From: Acidobacteriota bacterium
GTDB taxonomy: Bacteria; Actinomycetota; Acidimicrobiia; Acidimicrobiales; Palsa-688
Length of the DNA stretch: 64,000 bases
Assembly: GCA_028876385.1 (NCBI GenBank)
Contig: JAGWSF010000120.1
Location: 1-64,000, forward strand
Direction: 5' to 3'
In this document: piece after piece, positions 52,113 to 60,839 of the stretch
Layout: the number at the start of each line of letters is the position of its first letter
How positions within the stretch are numbered: position 1 is the first letter of the stretch
The notes under the pieces: model-generated
Seen by the model: only the letters and a program-made list of their open reading frames with translations
What the model was told of the DNA's origin: nothing
The model's database searches: none
Position numbers and translations under genes: made by a program

Positions 52113-53531
52113 TTGGCCATTCGGGACCTCCACGACGGCGCGGAGACGATCATCACCGGTCTTCACGCCCGCCTGGCGGTCATCGCCGCCGATCCCGATC
52201 AGCGCCGGCGTCTGCGCCACGCCGTCAGCTCGACCCCCGGCGTGCGGGTCGTCGACGCAGCGGCCGTTGACGCCCTGCGGCGACGACGCGATGGCGGAGC
52301 CGCCGTCCACGCCCAGAGCCTCGACGGTCTGGAGGAGCGCGTCGCCCGGTTCCGCCAGCTGCGCGACCAGGCCGGGGAGGCGCTGGTGCAGGCCGTGGCG
52401 GGAGTGGAGGCGTCCCTCGGCGCCCTCGACGACTTCGACCAGGCCGAACGCGAGCTCGAGCGGGCTCAGCTGCTCCGGGATCAGGCGAGTGCCGCCGAGG
52501 CGCTCGAGGCCCGCCGTCTGGCCGAGGTCCTCGAACGCCGCCTCCGCCTCACCGAGCAGCGGCGCGACGCCATCCGGGTGATCGAGGACATCGAGGCGGG
52601 AGGCCCGGCCCGTCGTTCCCCGGAGCTGCGCCGCCAGATTGCCGACATGGAGGCCGGTCTGGCTCGGGCCGAGGCCGAGCAGACCCGCGCCGAGCGGGCG
52701 TCCGAGGCCACCCTGCACCAGGCCCGGGAGAGCCGCCAGACCGCCTGTGCCGAGCTCGAGCGGGCCGACCGCATGCTGCGCGCCGACCTGCCCGGTGCGC
52801 CGGGGGTGTCGACCCACGACTGGCCCACAGGACCTCCCCTCCCGGTGCTGATCGCCGAGCGCCGGGACCGCATAACCGCCGTACTGGCCGAGCGCTACGA
52901 GGCCCGCGCCCAGGCCCGGGCCGCGGTGGACGAGGCCAGCTCGGGGTTGCGCGACGCCGAGCGGGAACTGGCCGAGGCCCGGGCGACAGCAGCCGAGCTC
53001 GACTCGGTCTCGCTGATCGAGAGCCTCTTCGGCTTCGACGATCCTGAGCTCGCTCGGCGCGGCGGGGGCCGGCCCACGGTCGTCTGCGACGAGGCTTTCA
53101 CCGGCGTCGCCCCGTCGGTCGTGGCCTCGGTGGTGGAGCACGTCGTGCTCGGGTCCGACGTCCAGGTGGTCATCCTCACCGAGGACCCCGCCCTGGTCGT
53201 TTGGGCCGCCGGTCTCGACCCCGAGACGGGGGTGCTGGTCACCGTGGCCGGCCCCGGCACCGGTCCCGGCACTGTCGATGAGGCGCCGGGGCGGGCCCCG
53301 GCCGGGCACGGCGGGTCGGCCACCATCACGCCGCTGCGCCCGCTGACCGGTGGCTCCCCTCTGAGCCGCCCCTCCCCGCTGCCGGCCCCCCAGTCGGCGT
53401 CGTCGCCTCCGCCGGTCACCCTCCCCGGGCGCGACGGGCTCGGCCCCACCCCCCGGTCGGACGCCCGCGACCGGATTCCTTTCACCGACAGCTTCAAGGA
53501 GCCCCTCCGTCATGTTTCGACGTATCCGTAG
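52113..53531 (+). CDS. Coiled-coil SMC/ABC-like protein with degenerate ATP site
   Basis: 472 residues from TTG 52113 (weak Shine-Dalgarno, start uncertain). The N-terminus TIITGLHARLAVIAADPD sits where SMC/ABC proteins have a Walker A loop, but no GxxGxGK is present. Residues about 60-305 are a long coiled coil. PTVVCDEAFTGVAPSVVASVV then looks like Walker B and D-loop, and VQVVILTEDPALVVWAAGL like the H-loop strand. A Pro/Ser-rich tail overlaps the sensor kinase start by 20 bp. The tight link suggests work with the conservon, but the function is unknown. Confidence 0.65.
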   Translation: MAIRDLHDGAETIITGLHARLAVIAADPDQRRRLRHAVSSTPGVRVVDAAAVDALRRRRDGGAAVHAQSLDGLEERVARFRQLRDQAGEALVQAVAGVEASLGALDDFDQAERELERAQLLRDQASAAEALEARRLAEVLERRLRLTEQRRDAIRVIEDIEAGGPARRSPELRRQIADMEAGLARAEAEQTRAERASEATLHQARESRQTACAELERADRMLRADLPGAPGVSTHDWPTGPPLPVLIAERRDRITAVLAERYEARAQARAAVDEASSGLRDAERELAEARATAAELDSVSLIESLFGFDDPELARRGGGRPTVVCDEAFTGVAPSVVASVVEHVVLGSDVQVVILTEDPALVVWAAGLDPETGVLVTVAGPGTGPGTVDEAPGRAPAGHGGSATITPLRPLTGGSPLSRPSPLPAPQSASSPPPVTLPGRDGLGPTPRSDARDRIPFTDSFKEPLRHVSTYP

Positions 53532-55884
53532 CCGTCTGATCGCGGCGTTCGCCGTCCCGTTGGCCCTCCTTGTGACCGTGACCAGCGTGGCGGCCTGGGG
53601 GAGCTGGCGCAGTGAGCAGACCGTCTCCCAGCAGTCCAGCCTGGCGCTGGCCGCCAACGGGCCTTCGGGGATCGTCAACGCCCTGCAGAACGAGCGCGAC
53701 GAAGCCACCGCCGACCTCGTCGGCCTCGCCGCCGAGGCCCACCTGGCGGTGAAGAGCAACGCCGACGCCAGGCACCAGACGGACGTGGCGCTGGCCGCCT
53801 TCCGCTCATCGGTGGTCTCCGCCGGCGGGTCCACCGAGAAGATCTTCCAGCCCGCGCTCGACTCCCTGTCGCAGCTCGGAGCGGTCCGTAGCCAGGTGGA
53901 CGCCTACCAGGGGACGCGCTCGCTGGCCGATGCCGGGGCCCGGGCCGTCGACGTTGCCGCCTTCGACCAGTACGCCGGGCTGATCGACGGTTTCCTCCGG
54001 GCCATCGCCGTGGCCCCCCAGTACATCAGTGACCCCTCGCTGCGCTCCAGCGTCGAGACCCTCGACCTGTTCCTCAACCAGTCCGAGGCCCTCACCCTGG
54101 TCGCCCAGCAGATGTTCTCGGCCTCGTTGCTCCACGCCACCAACCCGGCCGGCTCCATCGTCCCCGGTGCCGACCTCGGGGCATTCGAGTCGTGGACCCA
54201 GCGCCTCCAGGCCTACACGTCGGGGCCGGACGGACCGGTGGTGACCGGGGTCGTCGCCGGAGCCGGTCGCGCCGCGGCGGCCATGACCCCGTTCGTCCAC
54301 GACGTGATCGGCGGCCAGCCGCTCAACGTGCTGGCCTTCACCCAGGCCCTGGCCCCGATCGGCAACGTCTGGCAGGGCGCCGCCGTCACCGTGGGCCAGC
54401 ACATATCGGCGAGGGCCGCCTCGTTGCGTACCTCGGCGGAGCTGCGGGCCATCCTGTACGGGCTGGGCGCCCTGGCCTCGGTGCTGCTCGTGGTCTTCAT
54501 CCTGTTGCGGGTCAGCCGCTCCATATCGGCGCCCCTCACCCGGCTGGCCTCTGACGCCCAACGTATGGCCGACCACGACCTGCCGGCCGCGGTCGAGGCC
54601 ATCTTCAGCCCGGCGGCGGGTGGGGCCCCCTCGGAGGAGTCGGCCGACTCGGGCGCCGGGTCCCATCCGGTGGACTCCACCGACGGCCTGGCCGAGGTCC
54701 AGGAGGTCGCCGGAGCGCTCGAAGCCCTGCAGCGGCGGGCCCTCGAGCTGGCCACCGAACAGGCCACCCTGCGGCGCAAGGTCGCCGACGCCTACGTCAA
54801 CCTGGGTCGGCGCAACCAGAACCTGGTGAGCCGCCAGCTGGAGCTGATCAGCCAGATCGAGCAGCAGGAGGAGGACCCCGCCACCCTCGAGGAGCTGTTC
54901 CGTCTCGACCACCTCACCACCCGGATGCGCCGCCACGCCGAGTCGCTGCTGGTCATCGCCGGATCCGGGGCGCTCCGTCCCTGGTCGGAGGCGGCCAGCG
55001 CCGTCGACGCGGTGCGGGCCGCCTCGGCCGAGGTCGAGGACTATCAACGTCTGCGGCTCCACCACTTCGACCACGCCGTGGTTTCGGCCACCGCCACCAC
55101 CGACCTCGTGCACATCCTGGCCGAGCTGATGGAGAACGCGCTGAGCTTCTCCCCGCCCCACGCCTCGGTGGGGCTCTACGGGAGGGCCCTCGACAGCGGC
55201 TACACCATCAGCGTGGTCGATGCGGGTATCGGCCTGACCCCCGAAGCACGCGACGCCGCCAACCGGCGGCTGGCGTCGGGCGGGGACCTCGACGACGCCG
55301 CCAACCGGTGCCTCGGCCTCCTCGTGGCCGGGCGCCTGGCCTCCCGTCACGGGATCCAGGTGACGCTGCACGACTCCGACGCGGGTGGGGTCACCGCCCG
55401 GGTCAGTATCCCCGCCGCCCTCATCGAGTCGTCGGTCACCGGACCGAGCGAGGTCGCCTCCAGCCCGGTCCCTGTCGAGTTGCCCACCGCCGACCCGGGC
55501 GCTGCCGCGGCGGCCGGCGTGTTCCCCGGCTCCGCGGCGGGCGGACATCTCCCCCGGTCCGCGGCGCCGGTGGCGCGATCGGTCAGCCCCGCTCCCGGTG
55601 GGGCTCTACCCCGGCCCGACGCCGCCGAGCCGTCCCCCAACGAGAGCCGCTTCGAGGTGGCACCGGTGGTCGCCCCCACCCTGGCCGAGGCGGCCGGCCC
55701 GCCGCTCGCCCCCGGCGGCCTGCCGCGGCGCATACCGGGCGCGACCCTCGGACCGACCGATGACAGCCTGCGCAGGGATCGCACCCCGGCCCCGCAGACC
55801 CCCTGGGCCGTCTCCTACGCCCTCACCGACTACCTGAACAGCCGCGCCGAGCCCCCGTCGGGCCGGCCGCCGACGGAGGCCTGA
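53512..55884 (+). CDS. Conservon sensor histidine kinase with NIT domain (CvnA-like)
   Basis: 790 residues. TM1 (about 8-30), an extracytoplasmic helical NIT-type sensor region (about 50-310), TM2 (about 313-335), HAMP-like linker, then a coiled coil and a DHp-like helix with LFRLDHLTTRMRRHAESLL (phospho-acceptor His likely in LDHL). HATPase boxes are LAELMENALSFSPP, SVVDAGIGLTPE and RCLGLLVAGRLASRHGI. A Pro/Ala-rich tail of about 140 residues ends the protein. It begins the kinase/roadblock/DUF742/GTPase set and is followed 2 bp later by the roadblock gene. Confidence 0.92.
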   Translation: MFRRIRSRLIAAFAVPLALLVTVTSVAAWGSWRSEQTVSQQSSLALAANGPSGIVNALQNERDEATADLVGLAAEAHLAVKSNADARHQTDVALAAFRSSVVSAGGSTEKIFQPALDSLSQLGAVRSQVDAYQGTRSLADAGARAVDVAAFDQYAGLIDGFLRAIAVAPQYISDPSLRSSVETLDLFLNQSEALTLVAQQMFSASLLHATNPAGSIVPGADLGAFESWTQRLQAYTSGPDGPVVTGVVAGAGRAAAAMTPFVHDVIGGQPLNVLAFTQALAPIGNVWQGAAVTVGQHISARAASLRTSAELRAILYGLGALASVLLVVFILLRVSRSISAPLTRLASDAQRMADHDLPAAVEAIFSPAAGGAPSEESADSGAGSHPVDSTDGLAEVQEVAGALEALQRRALELATEQATLRRKVADAYVNLGRRNQNLVSRQLELISQIEQQEEDPATLEELFRLDHLTTRMRRHAESLLVIAGSGALRPWSEAASAVDAVRAASAEVEDYQRLRLHHFDHAVVSATATTDLVHILAELMENALSFSPPHASVGLYGRALDSGYTISVVDAGIGLTPEARDAANRRLASGGDLDDAANRCLGLLVAGRLASRHGIQVTLHDSDAGGVTARVSIPAALIESSVTGPSEVASSPVPVELPTADPGAAAAAGVFPGSAAGGHLPRSAAPVARSVSPAPGGALPRPDAAEPSPNESRFEVAPVVAPTLAEAAGPPLAPGGLPRRIPGATLGPTDDSLRRDRTPAPQTPWAVSYALTDYLNSRAEPPSGRPPTEA

Positions 55885-55886
55885 CC

Positions 55887-56309
55887 ATGCTCGGAACCAC
55901 TGCCGACGCCCGCACCTTCAACTGGCTGCTGGACAACTTCGTGGACACCAGCGCCGGCGTATCCGACGCCGTGGCGGTGTCGTCCGACGGGCTGCTGATG
56001 GCCACGTCGCGCACTCTCGACCGGGCCGGGGCCGAGCGGGTCGCGGCCATCATCTCGGGACTGGTCGGGCTGGGCCGGGGCGCGTCCCGGGCCTTCGGCT
56101 GGGAGCCGCTCCAGCAGGTGATAGTGGCCATGGGCGGAGGCTTCCTATTCGTGTCGACCATCTCGGACGGCAGCAGCCTCGGCGTGGTGGCCGAAGCGTC
56201 GTGCGACACCGGGCTGGTCGGCTACCAGACGTCGGTGCTGATCGAGCGGATCGGAGCGCTTCTCACCCCCGACCTCGTCGCCGAACTGCGATCGGCGGTC
56301 CTGCGGTGA
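55887..56309 (+). CDS. Roadblock/LC7-domain protein (CvnB-like)
   Basis: 140 residues. NWLLDNFVDTSAGVSDAVAVSSDGLLMA, AAIISGLVGLGRGAS and VIVAMGGGFLFVSTISDGSSLGVVAEASCDTG follow the alpha/beta roadblock fold. Such proteins act with the small GTPase, as in MglB/MglA, and may be a GAP or scaffold. Its stop overlaps the DUF742 gene start (GTGA). Confidence 0.93.
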   Translation: MLGTTADARTFNWLLDNFVDTSAGVSDAVAVSSDGLLMATSRTLDRAGAERVAAIISGLVGLGRGASRAFGWEPLQQVIVAMGGGFLFVSTISDGSSLGVVAEASCDTGLVGYQTSVLIERIGALLTPDLVAELRSAVLR

Positions 56310-56653
56310 CGGGGGCGGTGACCGGGGCGGGCGGAGGCCTGGTCCGGCCGTTCATCATCACCGGGGGCCGGACCGCCACCTCCCGGGCCGATCTGCGCTG
56401 GGAATCACTCGTCGAGGTCACCGCCTCGGTGGTCGCCGAACCCACCTCCGAACAGGCGGCCATACTCGCCGAGGCCGTCACGCCGGTATCCATCGCCGAG
56501 CTGTCGGCCCACCTGCGCCTACCCCAGGCTGTGGTCGCCATCGTGGTGGAGGACCTCCTGGAAATGGACGCCGTACGCGTCCACCAGACCGACCCGGTGG
56601 AGATCGAGCTCTCCGCCCTGACCCGGATGATCGACCGTGTCCGCAGCCTTTGA
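56306..56653 (+). CDS. DUF742 protein (CvnC-like)
   Basis: 115 residues from GTG 56306, coupled to the roadblock gene. LVRPFIITGGRTATSRADLRWESLVEV is the typical DUF742 start. The rest is a winged-helix-like region (TPVSIAELSAHLRLPQAVVAIVVEDLLEMDAVRVH). It could bind DNA or link the kinase to the GTPase. Its end overlaps the GTPase gene by 17 bp. Confidence 0.92.
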   Translation: MTGAVTGAGGGLVRPFIITGGRTATSRADLRWESLVEVTASVVAEPTSEQAAILAEAVTPVSIAELSAHLRLPQAVVAIVVEDLLEMDAVRVHQTDPVEIELSALTRMIDRVRSL

Positions 56654-57215
56654 CGCCCCGCGCCACGTGATGGCCGCCAAGTTCGTCATCGCCGGGGGCT
56701 TCGGCGTGGGGAAGACCACTTTCGTCGGAGCCATCAGCGAGATCGACCCGCTCCAGACCGAGGCGGCCATGACCACCGTCAGCCGGGGCGTCGACGATCA
56801 CCGCGCGGTGGAGGAGAAGTCGACCACCACGGTGGCCATGGACTTCGGCCGGCTGACCGTCGACGAGTCCCTCGTCATGTACCTCTTCGGCGCACCCGGC
56901 CAGGACCGCTTCCGGTTCATGTGGGACGACCTGGTCACCGGGGCGCTCGGGGCGGTGGTGCTGGTCGACACCCGACGCCTGGCCGACTCGTTCGCTTCCA
57001 TCGACTACTTCGAGCAGCGGGGCCTGCCGTTCGTGATCGGGGTCAACCGCTTCCCCGGCACCGAGTACCACCGCCTGGTGGACGTGGTCGGCGCCCTGGG
57101 GGTCGGCCCCGAGGTGCCGGTCATGGACTGCGACGCGAGGGTGCGGGCCTCGGCCCGCGACGTCATCCTCGCCCTCCTCGAGATGCTCGTCGCCCGCCTC
57201 GTGCCGTCCCGCTGA
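56637..57215 (+). CDS. Small Ras-like GTPase of the conservon (CvnD-like)
   Basis: 192 residues from GTG 56637. FVIAGGFGVGKTTFVGAI is the P-loop. YLFGAPGQDRFRFMWDDLV is the G3 region with Pro-Gly-Gln in place of the usual DxxGQ order. GVNRFPGTEY replaces NKxD, as is common in CvnD proteins. It would switch with the roadblock protein on the membrane. It ends the core conservon; the P450 gene follows 82 bp later. Confidence 0.93.
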   Translation: MSAAFDAPRHVMAAKFVIAGGFGVGKTTFVGAISEIDPLQTEAAMTTVSRGVDDHRAVEEKSTTTVAMDFGRLTVDESLVMYLFGAPGQDRFRFMWDDLVTGALGAVVLVDTRRLADSFASIDYFEQRGLPFVIGVNRFPGTEYHRLVDVVGALGVGPEVPVMDCDARVRASARDVILALLEMLVARLVPSR

Positions 57216-57297
57216 GCCGGACCGACTCCGGGCCGGCCGGGGATGCGTCGACTACCTTCACCGCGGAGTCACACGATGCGGAGGGGGATCACCGGTC

Positions 57298-58497
57298 ATG
57301 GCCACCACCACCGAGCCTTACGTCAACCTTTTGGATCCCGACTGGTATGTCGAGCCCTGGGACGCCTACCGCTGGTTGCGGGACCAGTCTCCGGTCCACT
57401 GGGATCCGGTGCAGAAGCTGTGGGGCATCTCCCGCTACGCCGATGTTCTCCACGTCGAGAAGCGGACCGACCTCTACAGCTCCTGGCCCGGCTCGCGACC
57501 CCACACCGACCAGACCGCCGACCGCTCGATGATCAACATGGACGACCCCGATCATCAAGAGCAGCGCAAGCTGGTCGTGCGGAGGTTCACCCCCCGGGCC
57601 GTGCGCAGCCACGAGGAGCGGGTACGCGAACTGGCGGACTCCCTCATCGACGAGGCCACCGCCGGCGGGGCCCGCAGCTTCGAGGTCGTCGACCGGGTGG
57701 CGTCACGGCTTCCGGCCATGGTGATCGCCGAGATGCTCGGCTACGAACCGGACCAGTGGCCGGTGATCCGCAAGGTGTCGGAGGACACCATGCACAATGC
57801 CGGCCAGACTCCCGCCGACGGGTCCCCGTTCAGCTCGAGACCGGAGTCCGAGGCCGCGCTCAACGAGTGGGCGGCGGTGACCATGGAGCTCATCGCCAAG
57901 CGGCGGGCCGAACCGCGCGACGACCTGGTGTCGGTGTGGTGTCACAGCGAGACCGACGGCGAGCCCTGGGACGACGGTCGGGTTCTCGAGGAGACCATCC
58001 TGGTGGTCGACGGCGGGGCCGAGACGACCCGCACGGTGATCGGCTCGATCACCCGCGAGTTGGCTCTCCGGCCCGACATCCAGCGTCAGCTGAGGGAGAA
58101 CCCGGGGCTGCTCACCAACGCCGTCGAGGAGTTCATCCGGTGGGTTTCACCCATCTTGAACATGCGCCGCACGGCCACGACCGACCACGAGCTGAACGGC
58201 CAGCACATCGAGGAGGGCCAGGAGCTGCTCCTGCTCTACGCCTCGGCCAACCGCGACGAGCGCGTCTACGACCGTCCGGAGGAGTTCGACGTGACGCGCG
58301 ACCGCAACCATCACGTCGCGTTCGGGTTCGGTACCCATGTCTGCCTGGGAGCGTCACTGGCCCGCCTCGAGCTGCGCGTCGTCTTCGAGCAGCTGCTGGC
58401 CCGCCTCCCGGAATGGCGGCTCGTCCCAGGCACCGAGCCGCGCATCATCCCAGCGACCTTCACCCGGGCCTACGACGCGGTGCACATCGAGTTCTGA
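57298..58497 (+). CDS. Cytochrome P450 (conservon-associated)
   Basis: 399 residues. The I-helix reads VVDGGAETTRTVIG, the K-helix VEEFIRWVSP (ExxR), and the haem loop FGFGTHVCLGASLARLELR. MINMDDPDHQEQRKLVVRRFTPRAV is typical of the CYP125/142-like steroid or terpenoid group. P450 genes often end actinobacterial conservons (CvnE), and the position supports that here. Its 3' 144 bp are antisense to the open frame of the ctaG-like gene. Confidence 0.94.
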   Translation: MATTTEPYVNLLDPDWYVEPWDAYRWLRDQSPVHWDPVQKLWGISRYADVLHVEKRTDLYSSWPGSRPHTDQTADRSMINMDDPDHQEQRKLVVRRFTPRAVRSHEERVRELADSLIDEATAGGARSFEVVDRVASRLPAMVIAEMLGYEPDQWPVIRKVSEDTMHNAGQTPADGSPFSSRPESEAALNEWAAVTMELIAKRRAEPRDDLVSVWCHSETDGEPWDDGRVLEETILVVDGGAETTRTVIGSITRELALRPDIQRQLRENPGLLTNAVEEFIRWVSPILNMRRTATTDHELNGQHIEEGQELLLLYASANRDERVYDRPEEFDVTRDRNHHVAFGFGTHVCLGASLARLELRVVFEQLLARLPEWRLVPGTEPRIIPATFTRAYDAVHIEF

Positions 58498-59394
58498 TCC
58501 GCGCCGGGCCGGGCCCGGCGGGCGGCGCGGGCTGCCCAACCGGCGCCCCTCGCCGGCCGGGTGGTCGAGCAGTCCGGCCTCGACCCACCAAGGCACCGAC
58601 CAGGCCGTCGGGTCGCCGGTGGCCAGCCGTCTACGGCCGCGCTTTTCCTCCCGCCAGGCCGTCCGGGCCGCCTGTACCACGATCACCGCGAGCCACACGG
58701 TGGACGTCATGGTGGCCCCGACTACGAACAGCTCGCCCCCCCGGTGGGTGCCAGCCAGGGTGACGCCCGGTCCGAGGGGCCGCCCCTGGAAGCGCACCCA
58801 CAGCCCGACGAGGACCTCGAAGGGCATGTTGGCCATGACGGCGAGGATCCTCGCCGGGTCCGACGGGCGCCGCCCCACGCCCGGGTCGAGCAGAGGCTGC
58901 CAGTAGAGGCACCCCACGGTCAGCAAAGCTAGATGGGAGGCGTGGTGGGCCACGGGGTGCAGAATCAGGTAGTCGTACACCGACCGGTCGGTGATCATGA
59001 CGTACATGGACCCCAGGTAAAGGGGCCAGGTCAGCCACGGTGAGGTCACCACCGCGACGGCACCGCTGCGCAGGAGCCGGTTGATCCGACTCTGCATCCG
59101 TCGCGACGCGCTCTGCGAGAGCAGCACCAGGGGACGGCCGAGCACCAACATGGGCGGTCCGACCATCATCAGCAGCAGGTGCTGCAGCAGGTGGGCCGCC
59201 ACGTTGGTGTCGTCGCGTCCGGCGATCGCAGACGAGCCGAGAGCCACCCACAGGGCCCCCGTACCGGCGCACCAGGCGGCGAGCCGCCACGGCGGCCATC
59301 GGCGGCCGCGGCGTCGCAGGCTCCCCACCCCGACGGCGTAGCCGGCTACGACCGCCACCAGGACGACCAGCACCAGGACGACCTGCACTGCCAC
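58354..59394 (-). CDS. CtaG-like cytochrome c oxidase assembly membrane protein
   Basis: 346 residues with about seven membrane helices. NVAAHLLQHLLLMMVGPPMLVLGRPL and LYLGSMYVMITDRSVYDYLILHP with HHASHLALLTVGCLYWQPLLDP are hallmarks of the bacterial caa3/CtaG-type assembly factor, which helps copper insertion into oxidase subunit II. The last 50 residues (from about 295) are charged and antisense to the P450 gene; their reality is uncertain, so the true functional end may be near 58500. Confidence 0.8.
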   Translation of the reverse strand: MAVQVVLVLVVLVAVVAGYAVGVGSLRRRGRRWPPWRLAAWCAGTGALWVALGSSAIAGRDDTNVAAHLLQHLLLMMVGPPMLVLGRPLVLLSQSASRRMQSRINRLLRSGAVAVVTSPWLTWPLYLGSMYVMITDRSVYDYLILHPVAHHASHLALLTVGCLYWQPLLDPGVGRRPSDPARILAVMANMPFEVLVGLWVRFQGRPLGPGVTLAGTHRGGELFVVGATMTSTVWLAVIVVQAARTAWREEKRGRRRLATGDPTAWSVPWWVEAGLLDHPAGEGRRLGSPRRPPGPARRGSELDVHRVVGPGEGRWDDARLGAWDEPPFREAGQQLLEDDAQLEAGQ

Positions 59395-59468
59395 CCAGTA
59401 CCCGCCGGGCGCCGGGCCAAACCGACCGGGGCCAGCCCGGTCGCCGGCCCGGGCCTAATATCCCGAAC

Positions 59469-59891
59469 GTGCCCTCCGACGCTGTTCTCAAGCTGATGAA
59501 CCTCAGCCACCGGGCCGCCATCGTCCTCTCTGGCGGTCGGGTCGGGAGGTCGTTCAGCGGTATGCCGGTGGTGGAGTTGACCACTACCGGCCGCAAGACC
59601 GGGCGGGCCCGCACCTGCCTGCTCACCTCGCCCTTCCAGGAGGGTTCGCGGATCTACCTGGTGGCGTCCCGTGGCGGCGACGACCGTCACCCCGACTGGT
59701 TCCTCAACCTCGAGGCCCACCCCGAAGTCACCGTCTCGGTCCAGGGCGGGCCGCCTCAGCCCCGCCGGGCCCAGGCCGTCAGCGCCGACGAACGGGCCCG
59801 GGTGTGGCCTCTCATAACCGCCCGGCACCGTAACTACGCCGGCTACCAGGAGAAGACCGCCCGGGAGATACCGCTCGTCGCGGTCGATTAG
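59469..59891 (+). CDS. F420-dependent nitroreductase/quinone reductase family (Ddn-like)
   Basis: 140 residues from GTG 59469. PVVELTTTGRKTGRARTCLLT, YLVASRGGDDRHPDWFLNLEAHPEV and the C-terminal NYAGYQEKTAREIPLVAV are standard blocks of the Ddn split-barrel family. These proteins use F420H2 to reduce quinones or nitro compounds. It lies between the ctaG-like gene and the next plus-strand gene, 4 bp before it. Confidence 0.92.
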   Translation: MPSDAVLKLMNLSHRAAIVLSGGRVGRSFSGMPVVELTTTGRKTGRARTCLLTSPFQEGSRIYLVASRGGDDRHPDWFLNLEAHPEVTVSVQGGPPQPRRAQAVSADERARVWPLITARHRNYAGYQEKTAREIPLVAVD

Positions 59892-59895
59892 GCCG

Positions 59896-60672
59896 GTGCC
59901 GGCGGTCCAGGCGGATGGCGGGTCGGCAGGGAGGGGCAGGTACGTGGCGCTGACCGCGCGGCTCAACGCCCGTCGCGACGCCGTGGTGGAGATGTCCTTC
60001 GCCGAGATGGACCGGCTCGTCCCCGGCGGCCTACCTCTTTCCGCCCGCAAACAGCTCGGGTGGTGGGCCAACAGCCGGACGGCCCAGCCGCAGGCCCGGG
60101 CCTGGCTGGACGCCGGCCGGCGGGCCGATCCCGACTTCGGCGCGGGCGTGGTCCGCTTCGCGCGGGCCCCCGATCCCGTTGACCCCGTCGACCCCGCCGG
60201 GAGTGTGGCGGCGGCGGCCGACCCCGAGGCTGCCGGCCGCCGCTCGGCCACCCAGACACTGCCGGCCGTGCCCGCCATCGACGCCTCCGTGCACGTCGAG
60301 TGGAAGACCAAGGGCTACGTGACCCGCGACGCCGGCCGGCTCCGTTTCCCGGTCCTCGCTCCGGTCCCCGGGCTGTACCGTTTCACCCTGACCGGCGAGG
60401 GCGGGGAGCGGGTCTACATCGGCGAATCCGACGATCTGCGGCGGACTCCGCCGCGTCGCCGGGACAGTGCGGCGCCTCTCCCGATGGGCCGGTTGCAAGC
60501 CGCTGTCGCCGCGACCCTGGCGGGGGGAGGCACCGTCGTCGTGTCTTATGTGAGCCACGCTCGCCTCGATGGGGAGGAGCTCGACCTGTCATCGAGGGCG
60601 ATCCGCAAGTTCCTTCAGACGCTGGTGGTGCTGCGGCTGTCCCGGGCCGGGTCTGCCGCCGAGAGCCTGTAG
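59896..60672 (+). CDS. DUF7662-like domain fused to GIY-YIG-like nuclease domain
   Basis: 258 residues from GTG 59896. The first domain (MSFAEMDRLVPGGLPLSARK, LGWWANSRTAQPQARAWLDA) is like the small DUF7662 module found near nucleases. The second has GLYRFTLTGEGGERVYIGES, the GIY-YIG strand pair, and DDLRRTPP after it. The glutamate helix expected near the C-terminus is not obvious (RAIRKFLQTLVVL instead), so the nuclease may be inactive or diverged. No partner gene seen. Confidence 0.6.
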   Translation: MPAVQADGGSAGRGRYVALTARLNARRDAVVEMSFAEMDRLVPGGLPLSARKQLGWWANSRTAQPQARAWLDAGRRADPDFGAGVVRFARAPDPVDPVDPAGSVAAAADPEAAGRRSATQTLPAVPAIDASVHVEWKTKGYVTRDAGRLRFPVLAPVPGLYRFTLTGEGGERVYIGESDDLRRTPPRRRDSAAPLPMGRLQAAVAATLAGGGTVVVSYVSHARLDGEELDLSSRAIRKFLQTLVVLRLSRAGSAAESL

Positions 60673-60680
60673 CCGCCGGG

Positions 60681-60839
60681 TCAGTCCATCGGCACGACGG
60701 TGCCGCTGGAGGCGAGCTCCGGCGACAGGGGACTCTCGTGGTCGGGGTGGTTGGCGTGCATGTCGCAGAACCTGGCCACGCACTCGTGGCAGCCGACGGT
60801 GGCCATCGCCTGGCACTTGCTGCAGAGTAAGCCGGACAT
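60681..60839 (-). CDS. Small Cys/His zinc-finger-like protein
   Basis: 52 residues, reading MSGLLCSKCQAMATVGCHEC then VARFCDMHANHPDHESP, with a polar tail to the stop. Two CxxC pairs plus CxMH and a second His suggest one or two zinc sites, similar to a B-box or zinc-ribbon module. The frame is complete with start and stop and AAGGGG upstream. It is converged on by the GIY-YIG-like gene. Function unknown. Confidence 0.65.
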   Translation of the reverse strand: MSGLLCSKCQAMATVGCHECVARFCDMHANHPDHESPLSPELASSGTVVPMD

